A stretch of DNA of 6,100 nucleotides, from the NCBI GenBank assembly GCA_005786915.1, contig SYCM01000100.1:1-6100 (forward strand). Reading direction: 5' to 3'. This DNA is from Bacteroidota bacterium (GTDB lineage: Bacteria > Bacteroidota > Bacteroidia > Flavobacteriales > Schleiferiaceae). Each line of letters begins with the position of its first letter. Within the stretch, counting starts at the first letter, position 1. Shown in pieces: positions 1 through 5,262 of the stretch. The translations under genes and the position numbers were made by a program. The notes under the pieces were generated by a model. That model saw nothing but the letters and a program-made list of their open reading frames with translations. It searched no databases and was not told the DNA's origin.

Positions 1-1251
1 ACCTGCTCGATTCGCGAGAAGGCCGAGCAAACCGTGCGCAACCGTTTGGACCAGTTTAATACGCTTAAGGCCAAGAATCCGGAGCTGAAAATCGGCGTCC
101 TGGGCTGCATGGCGGAACGCGTGCGCGAAAAGTTCTTTGAGGAAGAGAAGCTCGTGGACTTGGTGGTGGGCCCCGACGCCTACCGCGACTTGCCCAACCT
201 GCTCGAGGAGTTGGATGGCGGACGCAAGGCCGTCAACGTGATTTTAAGCAAGGAAGAGACGTACCACGACATCGAGCCGGTGCGTTTGGGCGGCAACGGC
301 ATCACGGCGTTTGTGAGCATTACCCGAGGCTGCGACAACATGTGCACGTTCTGCGTGGTTCCGTTTACCCGCGGACGCGAGCGGAGCCGTGATCCGCAAA
401 CCGTCGTCGAGGAAGTAATCCAGCTTTGGAACGACGGCTACCAAGAGGTTACGCTGCTCGGCCAAAACGTAGATTCGTATTTATGGTACGGGGGCGGACT
501 CAAAAAGGACTTCAGCAAAGCCAGCCCGATGGCGCAAGCCACCGCGGTGCACTTTGCCGACCTGCTTCACCTCGTGGCCAAGGCGGTGCCCGACATGCGC
601 ATTCGCTTCTCGACCAGCAATCCGCAGGACATGAAGGACGACGTGCTGCACGCGATTGCGGCGCATCCCAACATTTGCAAGTACATCCACTTGCCCGTGC
701 AGAGCGGATCCTCGCGCATCCTCAAGGAAATGAACCGCGGCCACAACCGCGAAGAGTACTTCGCGCTGATTGACCGCATCCGCCGCATTATTCCGGGCTG
801 CGGAATCAGCCAGGACCTGATCGCGGGCTTCCCCGGCGAAACCGAAGAGGATCACCAAGATACGCTGAGCCTAATGGAGTACGTGAAGTACGACTTCGGC
901 TACATGTTCGCTTATTCGGAGCGTCCGAATACGTTTGCGGCCCGCAAGCTCGAGGACAACGTGCCCCTCGAAGTGAAAAAGCGCCGACTTAGCGAGATCA
1001 TCGCCCTGCAGCAGAAGCACAGCGCGGAGCGCAACGCCGCCTACGTCGGCCAGACCGTTGAGGTGCTGGTCGAAGGCCGTTCCAAGCGCAGCGAGGACGA
1101 TCTGTTTGGCCGCACGACCCAGAACACGGTAGTGGTTTTTCCGCGCGAAAACTACCACGCCGGAGAATGGGTTATGGTTACCGTGGAACGCAGCACCGCC
1201 GCCACCCTCTTGGGCACCGCGGTCGGTTATGCCCGACCCCCTCGCCGATGA
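1..1251 (+). CDS. miaB: MiaB, tRNA-2-methylthio-N6-dimethylallyladenosine synthase (5' end outside window)
   Basis: This radical-SAM methylthiotransferase converts i6A37 to ms2i6A37 in tRNAs reading UNN codons; it acts in the cytoplasm. Reading frame 1 is open from the first base, and 416 codons are present. Codon 2 is the Cys of the TCSIRE motif and codon 36 the Cys of GCMAERV, two of the three ligands of the auxiliary Fe-S cluster in the N-terminal methylthiotransferase domain; the third (GCQMN motif) must lie upstream. The radical-SAM cluster motif CDNMCTFC has its Cys at codons 111, 115 and 118. A C-terminal TRAM RNA-binding domain starts near YVGQTVEVLVEG (codon 348 on). The insertion after GQNVDSY (LWYGGGLKKDF) is typical of Bacteroidota MiaB rather than RimO or MtaB. 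About 50-70 residues are probably missing, judged from the usual family length of about 470-480. A GTG at 34 is not the start. The stop overlaps the next ATG (ATGA). Confidence 0.96.
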   Translation, partial: TCSIREKAEQTVRNRLDQFNTLKAKNPELKIGVLGCMAERVREKFFEEEKLVDLVVGPDAYRDLPNLLEELDGGRKAVNVILSKEETYHDIEPVRLGGNGITAFVSITRGCDNMCTFCVVPFTRGRERSRDPQTVVEEVIQLWNDGYQEVTLLGQNVDSYLWYGGGLKKDFSKASPMAQATAVHFADLLHLVAKAVPDMRIRFSTSNPQDMKDDVLHAIAAHPNICKYIHLPVQSGSSRILKEMNRGHNREEYFALIDRIRRIIPGCGISQDLIAGFPGETEEDHQDTLSLMEYVKYDFGYMFAYSERPNTFAARKLEDNVPLEVKKRRLSEIIALQQKHSAERNAAYVGQTVEVLVEGRSKRSEDDLFGRTTQNTVVVFPRENYHAGEWVMVTVERSTAATLLGTAVGYARPPRR

Positions 1252-1679
1252 AGCACGTTCTCTTTGCCCTTGCGATGACCGTGGCCTTTGGAGCCCTGGG
1301 ACAAGCGCGGACCGCTCCCGCCGCAGCCTCCAACGCGAGCCGGCCGGCCGAGGCGCTCCCTCAAGACTTGAGCCTGGAACTGGGCCTGCGGTCTGAGGCG
1401 ATTAAGGAGGCCGGAATTCTTCGCCTCTGCGTCGCCAAAAACGGACAGTGCATCGAAAACCTCACGCTGGGGTTCACGGTTCGGGTGTACGACGCCAAGG
1501 GAACCGAGATCTGGAACTCGATTTGGACCGGCCGCAGCCTCGACCTGCAGTTCAAAAAGCCGCTGCCCAATGCCCACCGCGTGGTGGTCAAGGCGGTGAA
1601 CGCGCAGGTGGTGAACAAGCTGAGCGGAAATCCGATTTCAACCGGCAAACCCCTCGAACTCGAATTTTGGGTGGAATGA
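1248..1679 (+). CDS. Exported protein of unknown function (143 aa)
   Basis: I do not recognise this family. The start is the ATG at 1248, which overlaps the miaB stop in an ATGA and gives a clear signal peptide: MKH, then a hydrophobic stretch to about residue 18, with a likely signal peptidase I site after GQA (residue 20). There is no lipobox Cys. Residues 22-40 are low-complexity Ala/Ser/Pro. The remaining 100 residues look like a small mainly beta domain, with alternating hydrophobics (LTLGFTVRVYDAKGTEIWNS, ELEFWVE at the C-terminus). Cys61 and Cys68 (CVAKNGQC) could form a disulfide in the periplasm. An earlier in-frame methionine codon would overlap miaB far more and would place junk before the signal peptide. 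The stop overlaps the sigma-54 activator start by another ATGA, so it is probably co-translated with its neighbours. A periplasmic or surface location is inferred. Confidence 0.8.
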   Translation: MKHVLFALAMTVAFGALGQARTAPAAASNASRPAEALPQDLSLELGLRSEAIKEAGILRLCVAKNGQCIENLTLGFTVRVYDAKGTEIWNSIWTGRSLDLQFKKPLPNAHRVVVKAVNAQVVNKLSGNPISTGKPLELEFWVE

Positions 1680-2908
1680 GCATTCAGGAAGTCAAGCAGC
1701 GATTTGGAATCATCGGGACGCACGCCGCGCTCGACCGAGCCCTCTTTAAAGCGGTGCAGGTGGCTGCGACCGACATTTCAGTGCTGGTGACCGGCGAGAG
1801 CGGGGTGGGCAAGGAGAACATTCCCAAGATCATTCACCACCTGTCGCACCGCAAGCACGCGCCTTTGGTGGCGGTGAACTGCGGGGCCATCCCCGAGGGA
1901 ACCATTGATTCAGAGCTTTTTGGCCACGAAAAGGGGTCCTTCACCGGGGCGACCGGCGCCCGCAAGGGTTACTTTGAAGAGGCCGACGGCGGAACCATTT
2001 TTCTCGACGAGGTCGGCGAGCTGCCCTTGGGCACCCAAGTGCGGCTGCTTCGCGTGCTCGAAACCGGCGAATTCATCAAAGTGGGCTCGTCGAAGGCCCA
2101 AAAAGTGAACGTGCGCGTCGTCGGGGCGACCAACGTCGACATGCTCGAGAAGATCGACAAGGGCCAGTTTCGCGAGGACCTGTACTACCGTTTGAACACG
2201 GTGGAGATTTCGCTGCCTCCGCTGCGCGAGCGCAAAGGAGACATTCATTTGCTGTTCCGCAAGTTTGCTCAGGATTTTTCGCAGAAGTACCGCGTTCCGG
2301 CGGTGCGCCTGTCGGACGAGGCGGTGCGCGTGCTCGAGTCCTACCGCTGGCCGGGCAACATCCGGCAGCTGCGGAACTTGGTCGAGCAGCTCTGCGTCGT
2401 CGAAAGCGACCGCGAGATCACCGGCGAGGTGCTGCGGCAGTACATTCCCGAGATCGACCGCCGCACGGTGCCGGCCCGCCGCGACGACGCGCTTTCGCAG
2501 TCGGAGTTTCACACGGAACGCGAGATTTTGTACAAGGTGCTGTTTGACATGCGCAACGACCTGAACAACCTGAAGCAGGTGGTGGCCGGTCTGGCCGGCG
2601 GCAGTTTTCAGCCCGCTCCGGCGGCGGCGCCCGTGCCCGAAGCTTCGCTGCCCGTGCTGCGGTCGAGCGAGTCGGCTCCCGTGCCCGAGGGTGGGCGGTA
2701 CATGGACCTACCTCAGGACGAGGAGGAGACGCTGGACGTAGATTCGGCGGTGGAGCCCGACGAGCGCCTGTCGCTGCTGGATTTAGAGCTCGACACCATC
2801 AAGCGCGTGCTCGACCGCCACAAGGGGCGCCGTAAAAATGCAGCCGCAGAACTGGGCATCAGCGAGCGCACCCTGTACCGCAAAATCAAGCAATTCGGCC
2901 TCGACTGA
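1676..2908 (+). CDS. Sigma-54-dependent transcriptional activator without receiver domain (AAA+ / Fis-type HTH)
   Basis: Bacterial enhancer-binding protein of 410 residues that would use ATP hydrolysis to open promoters held by RNA polymerase-sigma-54. AAA+ motifs in order: Walker A GESGVGKE (40-47); the sigma-54 contact loop GSFTGA (87-92, the usual GAFTGA with A to S); Walker B GGTIFLDE (105-112); sensor I RVVGATN (147-153); the arginine-finger region FREDLYYRLN (165-174); sensor II WPGNIRQLRN (225-234). All key residues are intact, so it should be active. Only about ten residues precede the AAA+ domain, so there is no receiver, GAF or PAS input domain. Residues 276-307 (SEFHTEREILYKVLFDMRN onward) look like a helical or coiled-coil segment, followed by a Pro/Ala-rich and then acidic linker (about 312-364) and a C-terminal Fis-type helix-turn-helix (365-410; NAAAELGISERTLYRKIK). 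The ATG at 1676 is chosen from its ATGA overlap with the upstream gene and because it begins directly at the AAA+ domain. Candidate target: the -24/-12 promoter at 4889-4904. Confidence 0.95.
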   Translation: MSIQEVKQRFGIIGTHAALDRALFKAVQVAATDISVLVTGESGVGKENIPKIIHHLSHRKHAPLVAVNCGAIPEGTIDSELFGHEKGSFTGATGARKGYFEEADGGTIFLDEVGELPLGTQVRLLRVLETGEFIKVGSSKAQKVNVRVVGATNVDMLEKIDKGQFREDLYYRLNTVEISLPPLRERKGDIHLLFRKFAQDFSQKYRVPAVRLSDEAVRVLESYRWPGNIRQLRNLVEQLCVVESDREITGEVLRQYIPEIDRRTVPARRDDALSQSEFHTEREILYKVLFDMRNDLNNLKQVVAGLAGGSFQPAPAAAPVPEASLPVLRSSESAPVPEGGRYMDLPQDEEETLDVDSAVEPDERLSLLDLELDTIKRVLDRHKGRRKNAAAELGISERTLYRKIKQFGLD

Positions 2909-3402
2909 TGCGGATTCTAGCTCTAGCGCTGAGCGCCCTGCTGGCCGCTGGCTGTAAAGGAGGTTATTCGTTTACCGGCGGAGACGTGGGCAATGCCCGA
3001 ACGTTGAGCGTTGAGGCCTTTGGCAACCGCGCGGAGCTTGTGAATCCGATGCTCGCCCAGCGCTTCACCACCGAGCTACAATCGGTGATGGTGCGCCAGA
3101 CTACGCTTTCGCTGGTCGGCCGCGAGGGTGATTTGCAGTTCAGCGGGGCCATCGTTGAGTACAGCGTGCGTTCGGAGGCTCCGGCCGCCAACGACCAGGT
3201 GGCGCAAAGCCGACTGAACATGACGGTGGAAGTGGTTTTTATCAACCAGCTCGACCCCTCAAAATCGTTCACGCAGCGCTTTTCGGCGTTTCGGAATTTT
3301 GCCGCCTCGACTGATTTGCGAAGCGTCGAAGATGCCCTGGTTGAAGAAATGGTCAGTGAACTCAGCGACAAGATATTTAACCGAGCTTTAGTGCAATGGT
3401 AG
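2908..3402 (+). CDS. lptE: LptE-like LPS assembly lipoprotein
   Basis: Outer-membrane lipoprotein of 164 residues that in the Lpt pathway plugs and helps fold LptD during lipopolysaccharide insertion into the outer leaflet. The N-terminus is a lipoprotein signal peptide with lipobox LAAGC, so lipidation is expected at Cys16. The mature part begins KGGYSFTGGDV and contains features typical of the Bacteroidota LptE family: the NRAELVNPMLAQRFTTEL segment, TLSLV..GDLQFSGAIVEY, a beta-rich middle (LNMTVEVVFINQLDPSKSF), and a C-terminal SVEDALVEEMVSELSDKIFN helix ending in W. Length matches the family. The start ATG overlaps the stop of the sigma-54 activator by one base (TGATG), a termination-reinitiation arrangement. 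Its partner lptD is not in the window. Confidence 0.88.
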   Translation: MRILALALSALLAAGCKGGYSFTGGDVGNARTLSVEAFGNRAELVNPMLAQRFTTELQSVMVRQTTLSLVGREGDLQFSGAIVEYSVRSEAPAANDQVAQSRLNMTVEVVFINQLDPSKSFTQRFSAFRNFAASTDLRSVEDALVEEMVSELSDKIFNRALVQW

Positions 3403-4436
3403 CAGCCGACGCAGCAAGGGTTCGCGAACTTTGGGAAGCGCCCGATCAGGTCTCGGCCGCAGACGTTCCGTTGCTGGAGTCGCTGGTGGCGGAGTACCCC
3501 GCGGCCGTACCGCTTTGGTGGCTGTACGTTCGGGCGGTTCAGCGTGCAGAAGCGCCGCAGTTCTCGCAAGTGCTGCAGCGCTGCGCCGCCGTCAGCCCCG
3601 ACCGTTCCGCGCTCATGGCCTGGGTAGAGGCGCCCCTGCTTCCGGTGGCGGCAGCCGATCGCCCCGCAGCTCCCGCAAAGCCAGCGGTCTCCGCCGCAAC
3701 CGCAGCCCCCGCGGCCCCCGCGGTTGAGGTGCCCACCGTTCCTAAAGCGGCAACGCCCCGCGCTCCGAAGGTGCCTGAGGTGCCCCGCGTGGCAGCGCCC
3801 CCGGCGCCAGCCTCCTCACCTATGGTGGTTCTGCCGCAGGACCCGGTCGAAGTGAATTTAGATTCGCTTCCCGCAAAGGTGCGCGAGCAAATCTTGAGGG
3901 CTCGTGCGCTTAAAGCCAAGCTCACTCAAGGAAGTTTGCAGCCGGAATCTCCCGCGGCCGCCCACAATATTCCAACAGGGACGGCGCCCAAGCCCCCTCA
4001 AGTGAGCGAGCCCAAGATCCCCAATGTGGCCGCGGTCAAGCCGGCAGCATCCGCTGCGCCTGAGGCCGCTGCTACGCCTTCTGTGCCTTCCGCGCCTGCC
4101 ACGCTCGAGGCCCCCTCCGCGCCCGAACTCAGCCCCTTTGCGCGCTTTGTGGCCCAGCTGGCCGAGCAAAACCGCCCGAAGTCTGAAGACCTTATCGACC
4201 AATTTTTGACGGCGAATCCGCGCATTTCTCCGGTTGTGAAGGACGCGCCGGTGGCCGAAGTCCGCACGCAGCCCGACGCTCAAGTGACCGGATTAGTTAC
4301 CGAAACGCTTGCTCGGATGTATGCCGAGCAAGGCCATGTCGCCAAGGCGATTCAGGCTTACGAAATTTTAAAGCTCCGAGTTCCCGAGAAAAGTATGATA
4401 TTTGCCGCCCGCATCGAAGCGCTGCGAAACTCTTAA
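3396..4436 (+). CDS. Conserved Bacteroidota TPR-like protein with long Ala/Pro-rich linker
   Basis: Protein of 346 residues with no assigned function. Homologues in this position between lptE and secG are familiar in Bacteroidota and usually carry only a tetratricopeptide label. Three parts can be seen. Residues 1-80 are a helical N-terminal domain (LLESLVAEYPAAVPLWWLYVRAVQ). Residues about 82-244 are a low-complexity Ala/Pro/Val linker, interrupted at about 152-181 by a less biased, probably helical segment (VNLDSLPAKVREQILRARAL). Residues 245-346 are a conserved C-terminal region with LSPFARFVAQLAEQNRPKSE, LIDQFLTANPRISP, then one clear TPR-like hairpin, TETLARMYAEQGHVAKAIQA followed by YEILKLRVPEKS. 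No signal peptide or membrane segment is visible, so it is probably cytoplasmic. The ATG at 3396 lies inside the lptE end (7-base overlap); no better start exists, because the conserved N-terminal helix begins within a few residues. Protein-protein interaction is inferred from the TPR only. Confidence 0.87.
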   Translation: MVAADAARVRELWEAPDQVSAADVPLLESLVAEYPAAVPLWWLYVRAVQRAEAPQFSQVLQRCAAVSPDRSALMAWVEAPLLPVAAADRPAAPAKPAVSAATAAPAAPAVEVPTVPKAATPRAPKVPEVPRVAAPPAPASSPMVVLPQDPVEVNLDSLPAKVREQILRARALKAKLTQGSLQPESPAAAHNIPTGTAPKPPQVSEPKIPNVAAVKPAASAAPEAAATPSVPSAPATLEAPSAPELSPFARFVAQLAEQNRPKSEDLIDQFLTANPRISPVVKDAPVAEVRTQPDAQVTGLVTETLARMYAEQGHVAKAIQAYEILKLRVPEKSMIFAARIEALRNS

Positions 4437-4447
4437 ACTAGAAGAAC

Positions 4448-4813
4448 ATGACCACGTTGTTTGTGATTTTGATTGCCCTGGTGAGCCTTCTGCTCATGCT
4501 GGTTGTACTGGTTCAAAGCCCCAAAAGTTCAGGTATGGGCGGAGCCTTCGGCGGAAGCAACGCGAACATGCTGGGCGGCGTTAAGCGCACGGCGGATTTC
4601 TTGGAGCGCGCTACTTGGGTACTCGCGATCGCGTTGTTTGCGCTCGTGCTTTTGGTAAACGTGGTCAATCCGGGAACCGCAGGAGGAGAAGAGCAAGAAT
4701 CAGCGATGGAAGAGCAGCTCGACGAGTCCCCGGCACAGGCGCCCGTTCAAACTCCGGGTCAAACTCCCGCGCAGCCTGCACAGCCGGCAGACTTGCCGCA
4801 GTCGGCTGAGTAA
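4448..4813 (+). CDS. secG: SecG, preprotein translocase subunit
   Basis: Auxiliary subunit of the SecYEG channel in the inner membrane, which assists SecA-driven protein export. The 121-residue protein has two membrane segments (about 3-22 and 51-72) joined by the diagnostic cytoplasmic loop VLVQSPKSSGMGGAFGG (from about residue 19). The TFTK-like motif of proteobacterial SecG is represented here by KRTADFLERATW. After the second membrane segment comes a tail of about 47 residues: first acidic (GGEEQESAMEEQLDES), then Pro/Gln/Ala-rich with a TPGQTPAQPAQPA repeat pattern. The start lies 11 bases after the TPR-gene stop, with only a weak purine stretch (AGAAG) before it. It is the last gene of the operon; a terminator hairpin begins 20 bases after its stop. 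Confidence 0.95.
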   Translation: MTTLFVILIALVSLLLMLVVLVQSPKSSGMGGAFGGSNANMLGGVKRTADFLERATWVLAIALFALVLLVNVVNPGTAGGEEQESAMEEQLDESPAQAPVQTPGQTPAQPAQPADLPQSAE

Positions 4814-4832
4814 AAAAAACTGACATTTTTTC

Positions 4833-4864
4833 AAAGGGCGCTGACAGTTTGTCGCGCCTTTTTT
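4833..4864 (+). terminator. Intrinsic terminator after secG
   Basis: GGCGC (4837-4841) pairs with GCGCC (4854-4858). Above this, after a bulged T at 4842, GACA (4843-4846) pairs with TGTC (4850-4853) around a GTT loop. The base extends with a G-T wobble and A-T pairs (AAA at 4833-4835 with the first T residues). A run of six T (4859-4864) follows directly. This is a textbook rho-independent terminator and ends the miaB-to-secG operon ahead of the groESL promoter. Confidence 0.88.
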
Positions 4865-4888
4865 GGTTTTATCCCGCGTCAAGGGTAA

Positions 4889-4904
4889 TGGCACAACCTG
4901 TGCA
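4889..4904 (+). promoter_or_regulatory. Sigma-54 (-24/-12) promoter for groESL
   Basis: TGGCACAACCTGTGCA fits the sigma-54 consensus TGGCAYR-N4-TTGCW with a single mismatch (G for T at the first T of TTGCW). The near-invariant GG (4890-4891) and GC (4902-4903) are separated by exactly 10 bases. The element stands in non-coding DNA, on the correct strand, 25 bases after the terminator T-run and 67 bases before the groES ATG. The predicted start site is near G4915, giving a leader of about 56 bases. The same bases form a GCACA-ACC-TGTGC palindrome, so an operator for a dimeric regulator is the main alternative. No convincing Bacteroidota sigma-A promoter (TTTG / TAnnTTTG) was found in the gap; the nearest candidate, TTG at 4923 with TAGATAAC at 4946, is weak. 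Confidence 0.72.
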
Positions 4905-4915
4905 GAGTAGGGGTG

Positions 4916-4934
4916 GAATCCGTTGGACGGATTC
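4916..4934 (+). promoter_or_regulatory. Stem-loop at the predicted 5' end of the groESL mRNA
   Basis: GAATCCG (4916-4922) and CGGATTC (4928-4934) are perfect inverted copies around a TTGGA loop. G4915 and T4914 could extend the stem by a wobble and an A-T pair. No T-run follows, so it is not a terminator. Its left edge coincides with the start site predicted by the -24/-12 promoter, so the transcript would begin with this hairpin; a 5'-terminal stem of this kind commonly protects mRNA from decay. A DNA operator overlapping the start site is the alternative. Confidence 0.6.
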
Positions 4935-4962
4935 TAACCTAAACTTAGATAACCAAACTAGA
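4935..4962 (+). repeat. Two imperfect tandem repeats in the groES leader
   Basis: TAACCTAAACTTAGA (4935-4949) is followed immediately by TAACCAAACTAGA (4950-4962). The copies differ only by two single-T deletions. Together they fill the leader between the stem-loop and the last eight bases before the groES ATG. The stretch is AT-rich, poorly structured and has no Shine-Dalgarno sequence, so it may serve as the ribosome landing site, or bind a protein or small RNA. The first copy, with its preceding bases, also gives inverted TCTAA/TTAGA half-sites (4933-4937 and 4945-4949). Confidence 0.6.
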
Positions 4963-4970
4963 TTGACACT

Positions 4971-5249
4971 ATGGCTAATTTGACCATTCGTCCGCTGGCT
5001 GACCGGGTGATTGTTGAGCCCGCGGCAGCAGAGACCAAGACGGCATCAGGCATCATTATTCCGGATACCGCTCAAGAGAAGCCCCAGCGAGGCACCATTC
5101 GTGCGGTCGGCAACGGCAAGAAAGACGAGCCGATGACCGTCAAAGTTGGGGATGCGGTTTTGTACGCCAAGTACGCCGGTTCCGAGATTAAGTACGAAGG
5201 AACGGACTACCTAATCATGCGCGAGTCCGACATTTTAGCAATAATCTAA
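4971..5249 (+). CDS. groES: GroES, co-chaperonin (Cpn10)
   Basis: Ten-kilodalton heptameric lid of the GroEL folding chamber; cytoplasmic. The 92 residues match the family's usual length. Visible features: the N-terminal IRPLADRVIVEP strand, the flexible mobile loop (about 17-34) with the GroEL-binding tripeptide in SGIIIP (26-31), the RGTIRAVGNGK segment, VKVGDAVLYAKYAGSEIKYEG, and the conserved C-terminal YLIMRESDILAII. It is the first gene of its own transcription unit, with the promoter and leader elements listed upstream. There is no CIRCE inverted repeat. groEL follows 13 bases later. Confidence 0.98.
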   Translation: MANLTIRPLADRVIVEPAAAETKTASGIIIPDTAQEKPQRGTIRAVGNGKKDEPMTVKVGDAVLYAKYAGSEIKYEGTDYLIMRESDILAII

Positions 5250-5256
5250 TATTAGA
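5245..5256. promoter_or_regulatory. 12-bp perfect palindrome spanning the groES stop and the groEL upstream region
   Basis: TCTAATATTAGA is a perfect inverted repeat without spacer. It covers the groES stop codon (5247-5249) and most of the 13-base gap before groEL. It uses the same TCTAA/TTAGA half-sites seen in the groES leader (4933-4949). The AT-rich stem is too short and weak for a terminator. Function unknown; a chance AT-rich palindrome is possible. Confidence 0.4.
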
Positions 5257-5262
5257 GAAATC

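Noticed and set aside
34..36. GTG as the start of miaB
   Set aside because: The frame is open to base 1, and codon 2 is the conserved Fe-S ligand Cys of the TCSIRE motif, so the gene begins upstream of the window.
1167..1247. Upstream start for the exported protein
   Set aside because: It lies wholly within the miaB TRAM domain and would bury the signal peptide behind a basic, unstructured leader.
1448..1675. N-terminal extension of the sigma-54 activator from an upstream ATG
   Set aside because: The extension overlaps the exported-protein gene and translates to Arg/Pro/Gln-rich nonsense; the ATG at 1676 fits the ATGA overlap and the family start.
2025..2045. Second -24/-12-like sequence (GGGCACCCAAGTGCGG) inside the activator gene
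   Set aside because: The GG to GC spacing is off by one base, and the sequence is explained by the conserved coding region around residues 117-124.
3640..4127. DNA tandem repeat or frameshift in the Ala/Pro-rich stretch
   Set aside because: No exact repeat unit is seen, and the frame resumes with a conserved C-terminal domain; this is protein low complexity in GC-rich coding DNA.
4812..4831. A8 / T6 inverted pair after the secG stop as a separate terminator
   Set aside because: A stem of only A-T pairs is weak; the GC-rich hairpin directly downstream is the better terminator, although the A/T tracts may assist it.
4963..4968. TTGACA as a -35 promoter box
   Set aside because: It ends two bases before the groES ATG, too close to serve groES, and no -10 element follows in non-coding DNA.
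4865..4970. CIRCE operator (TTAGCACTC-N9-GAGTGCTAA) before groES
   Set aside because: Searched by eye and not found; the only similarity is the short TTAG in the leader, without the GCACTC half-site.
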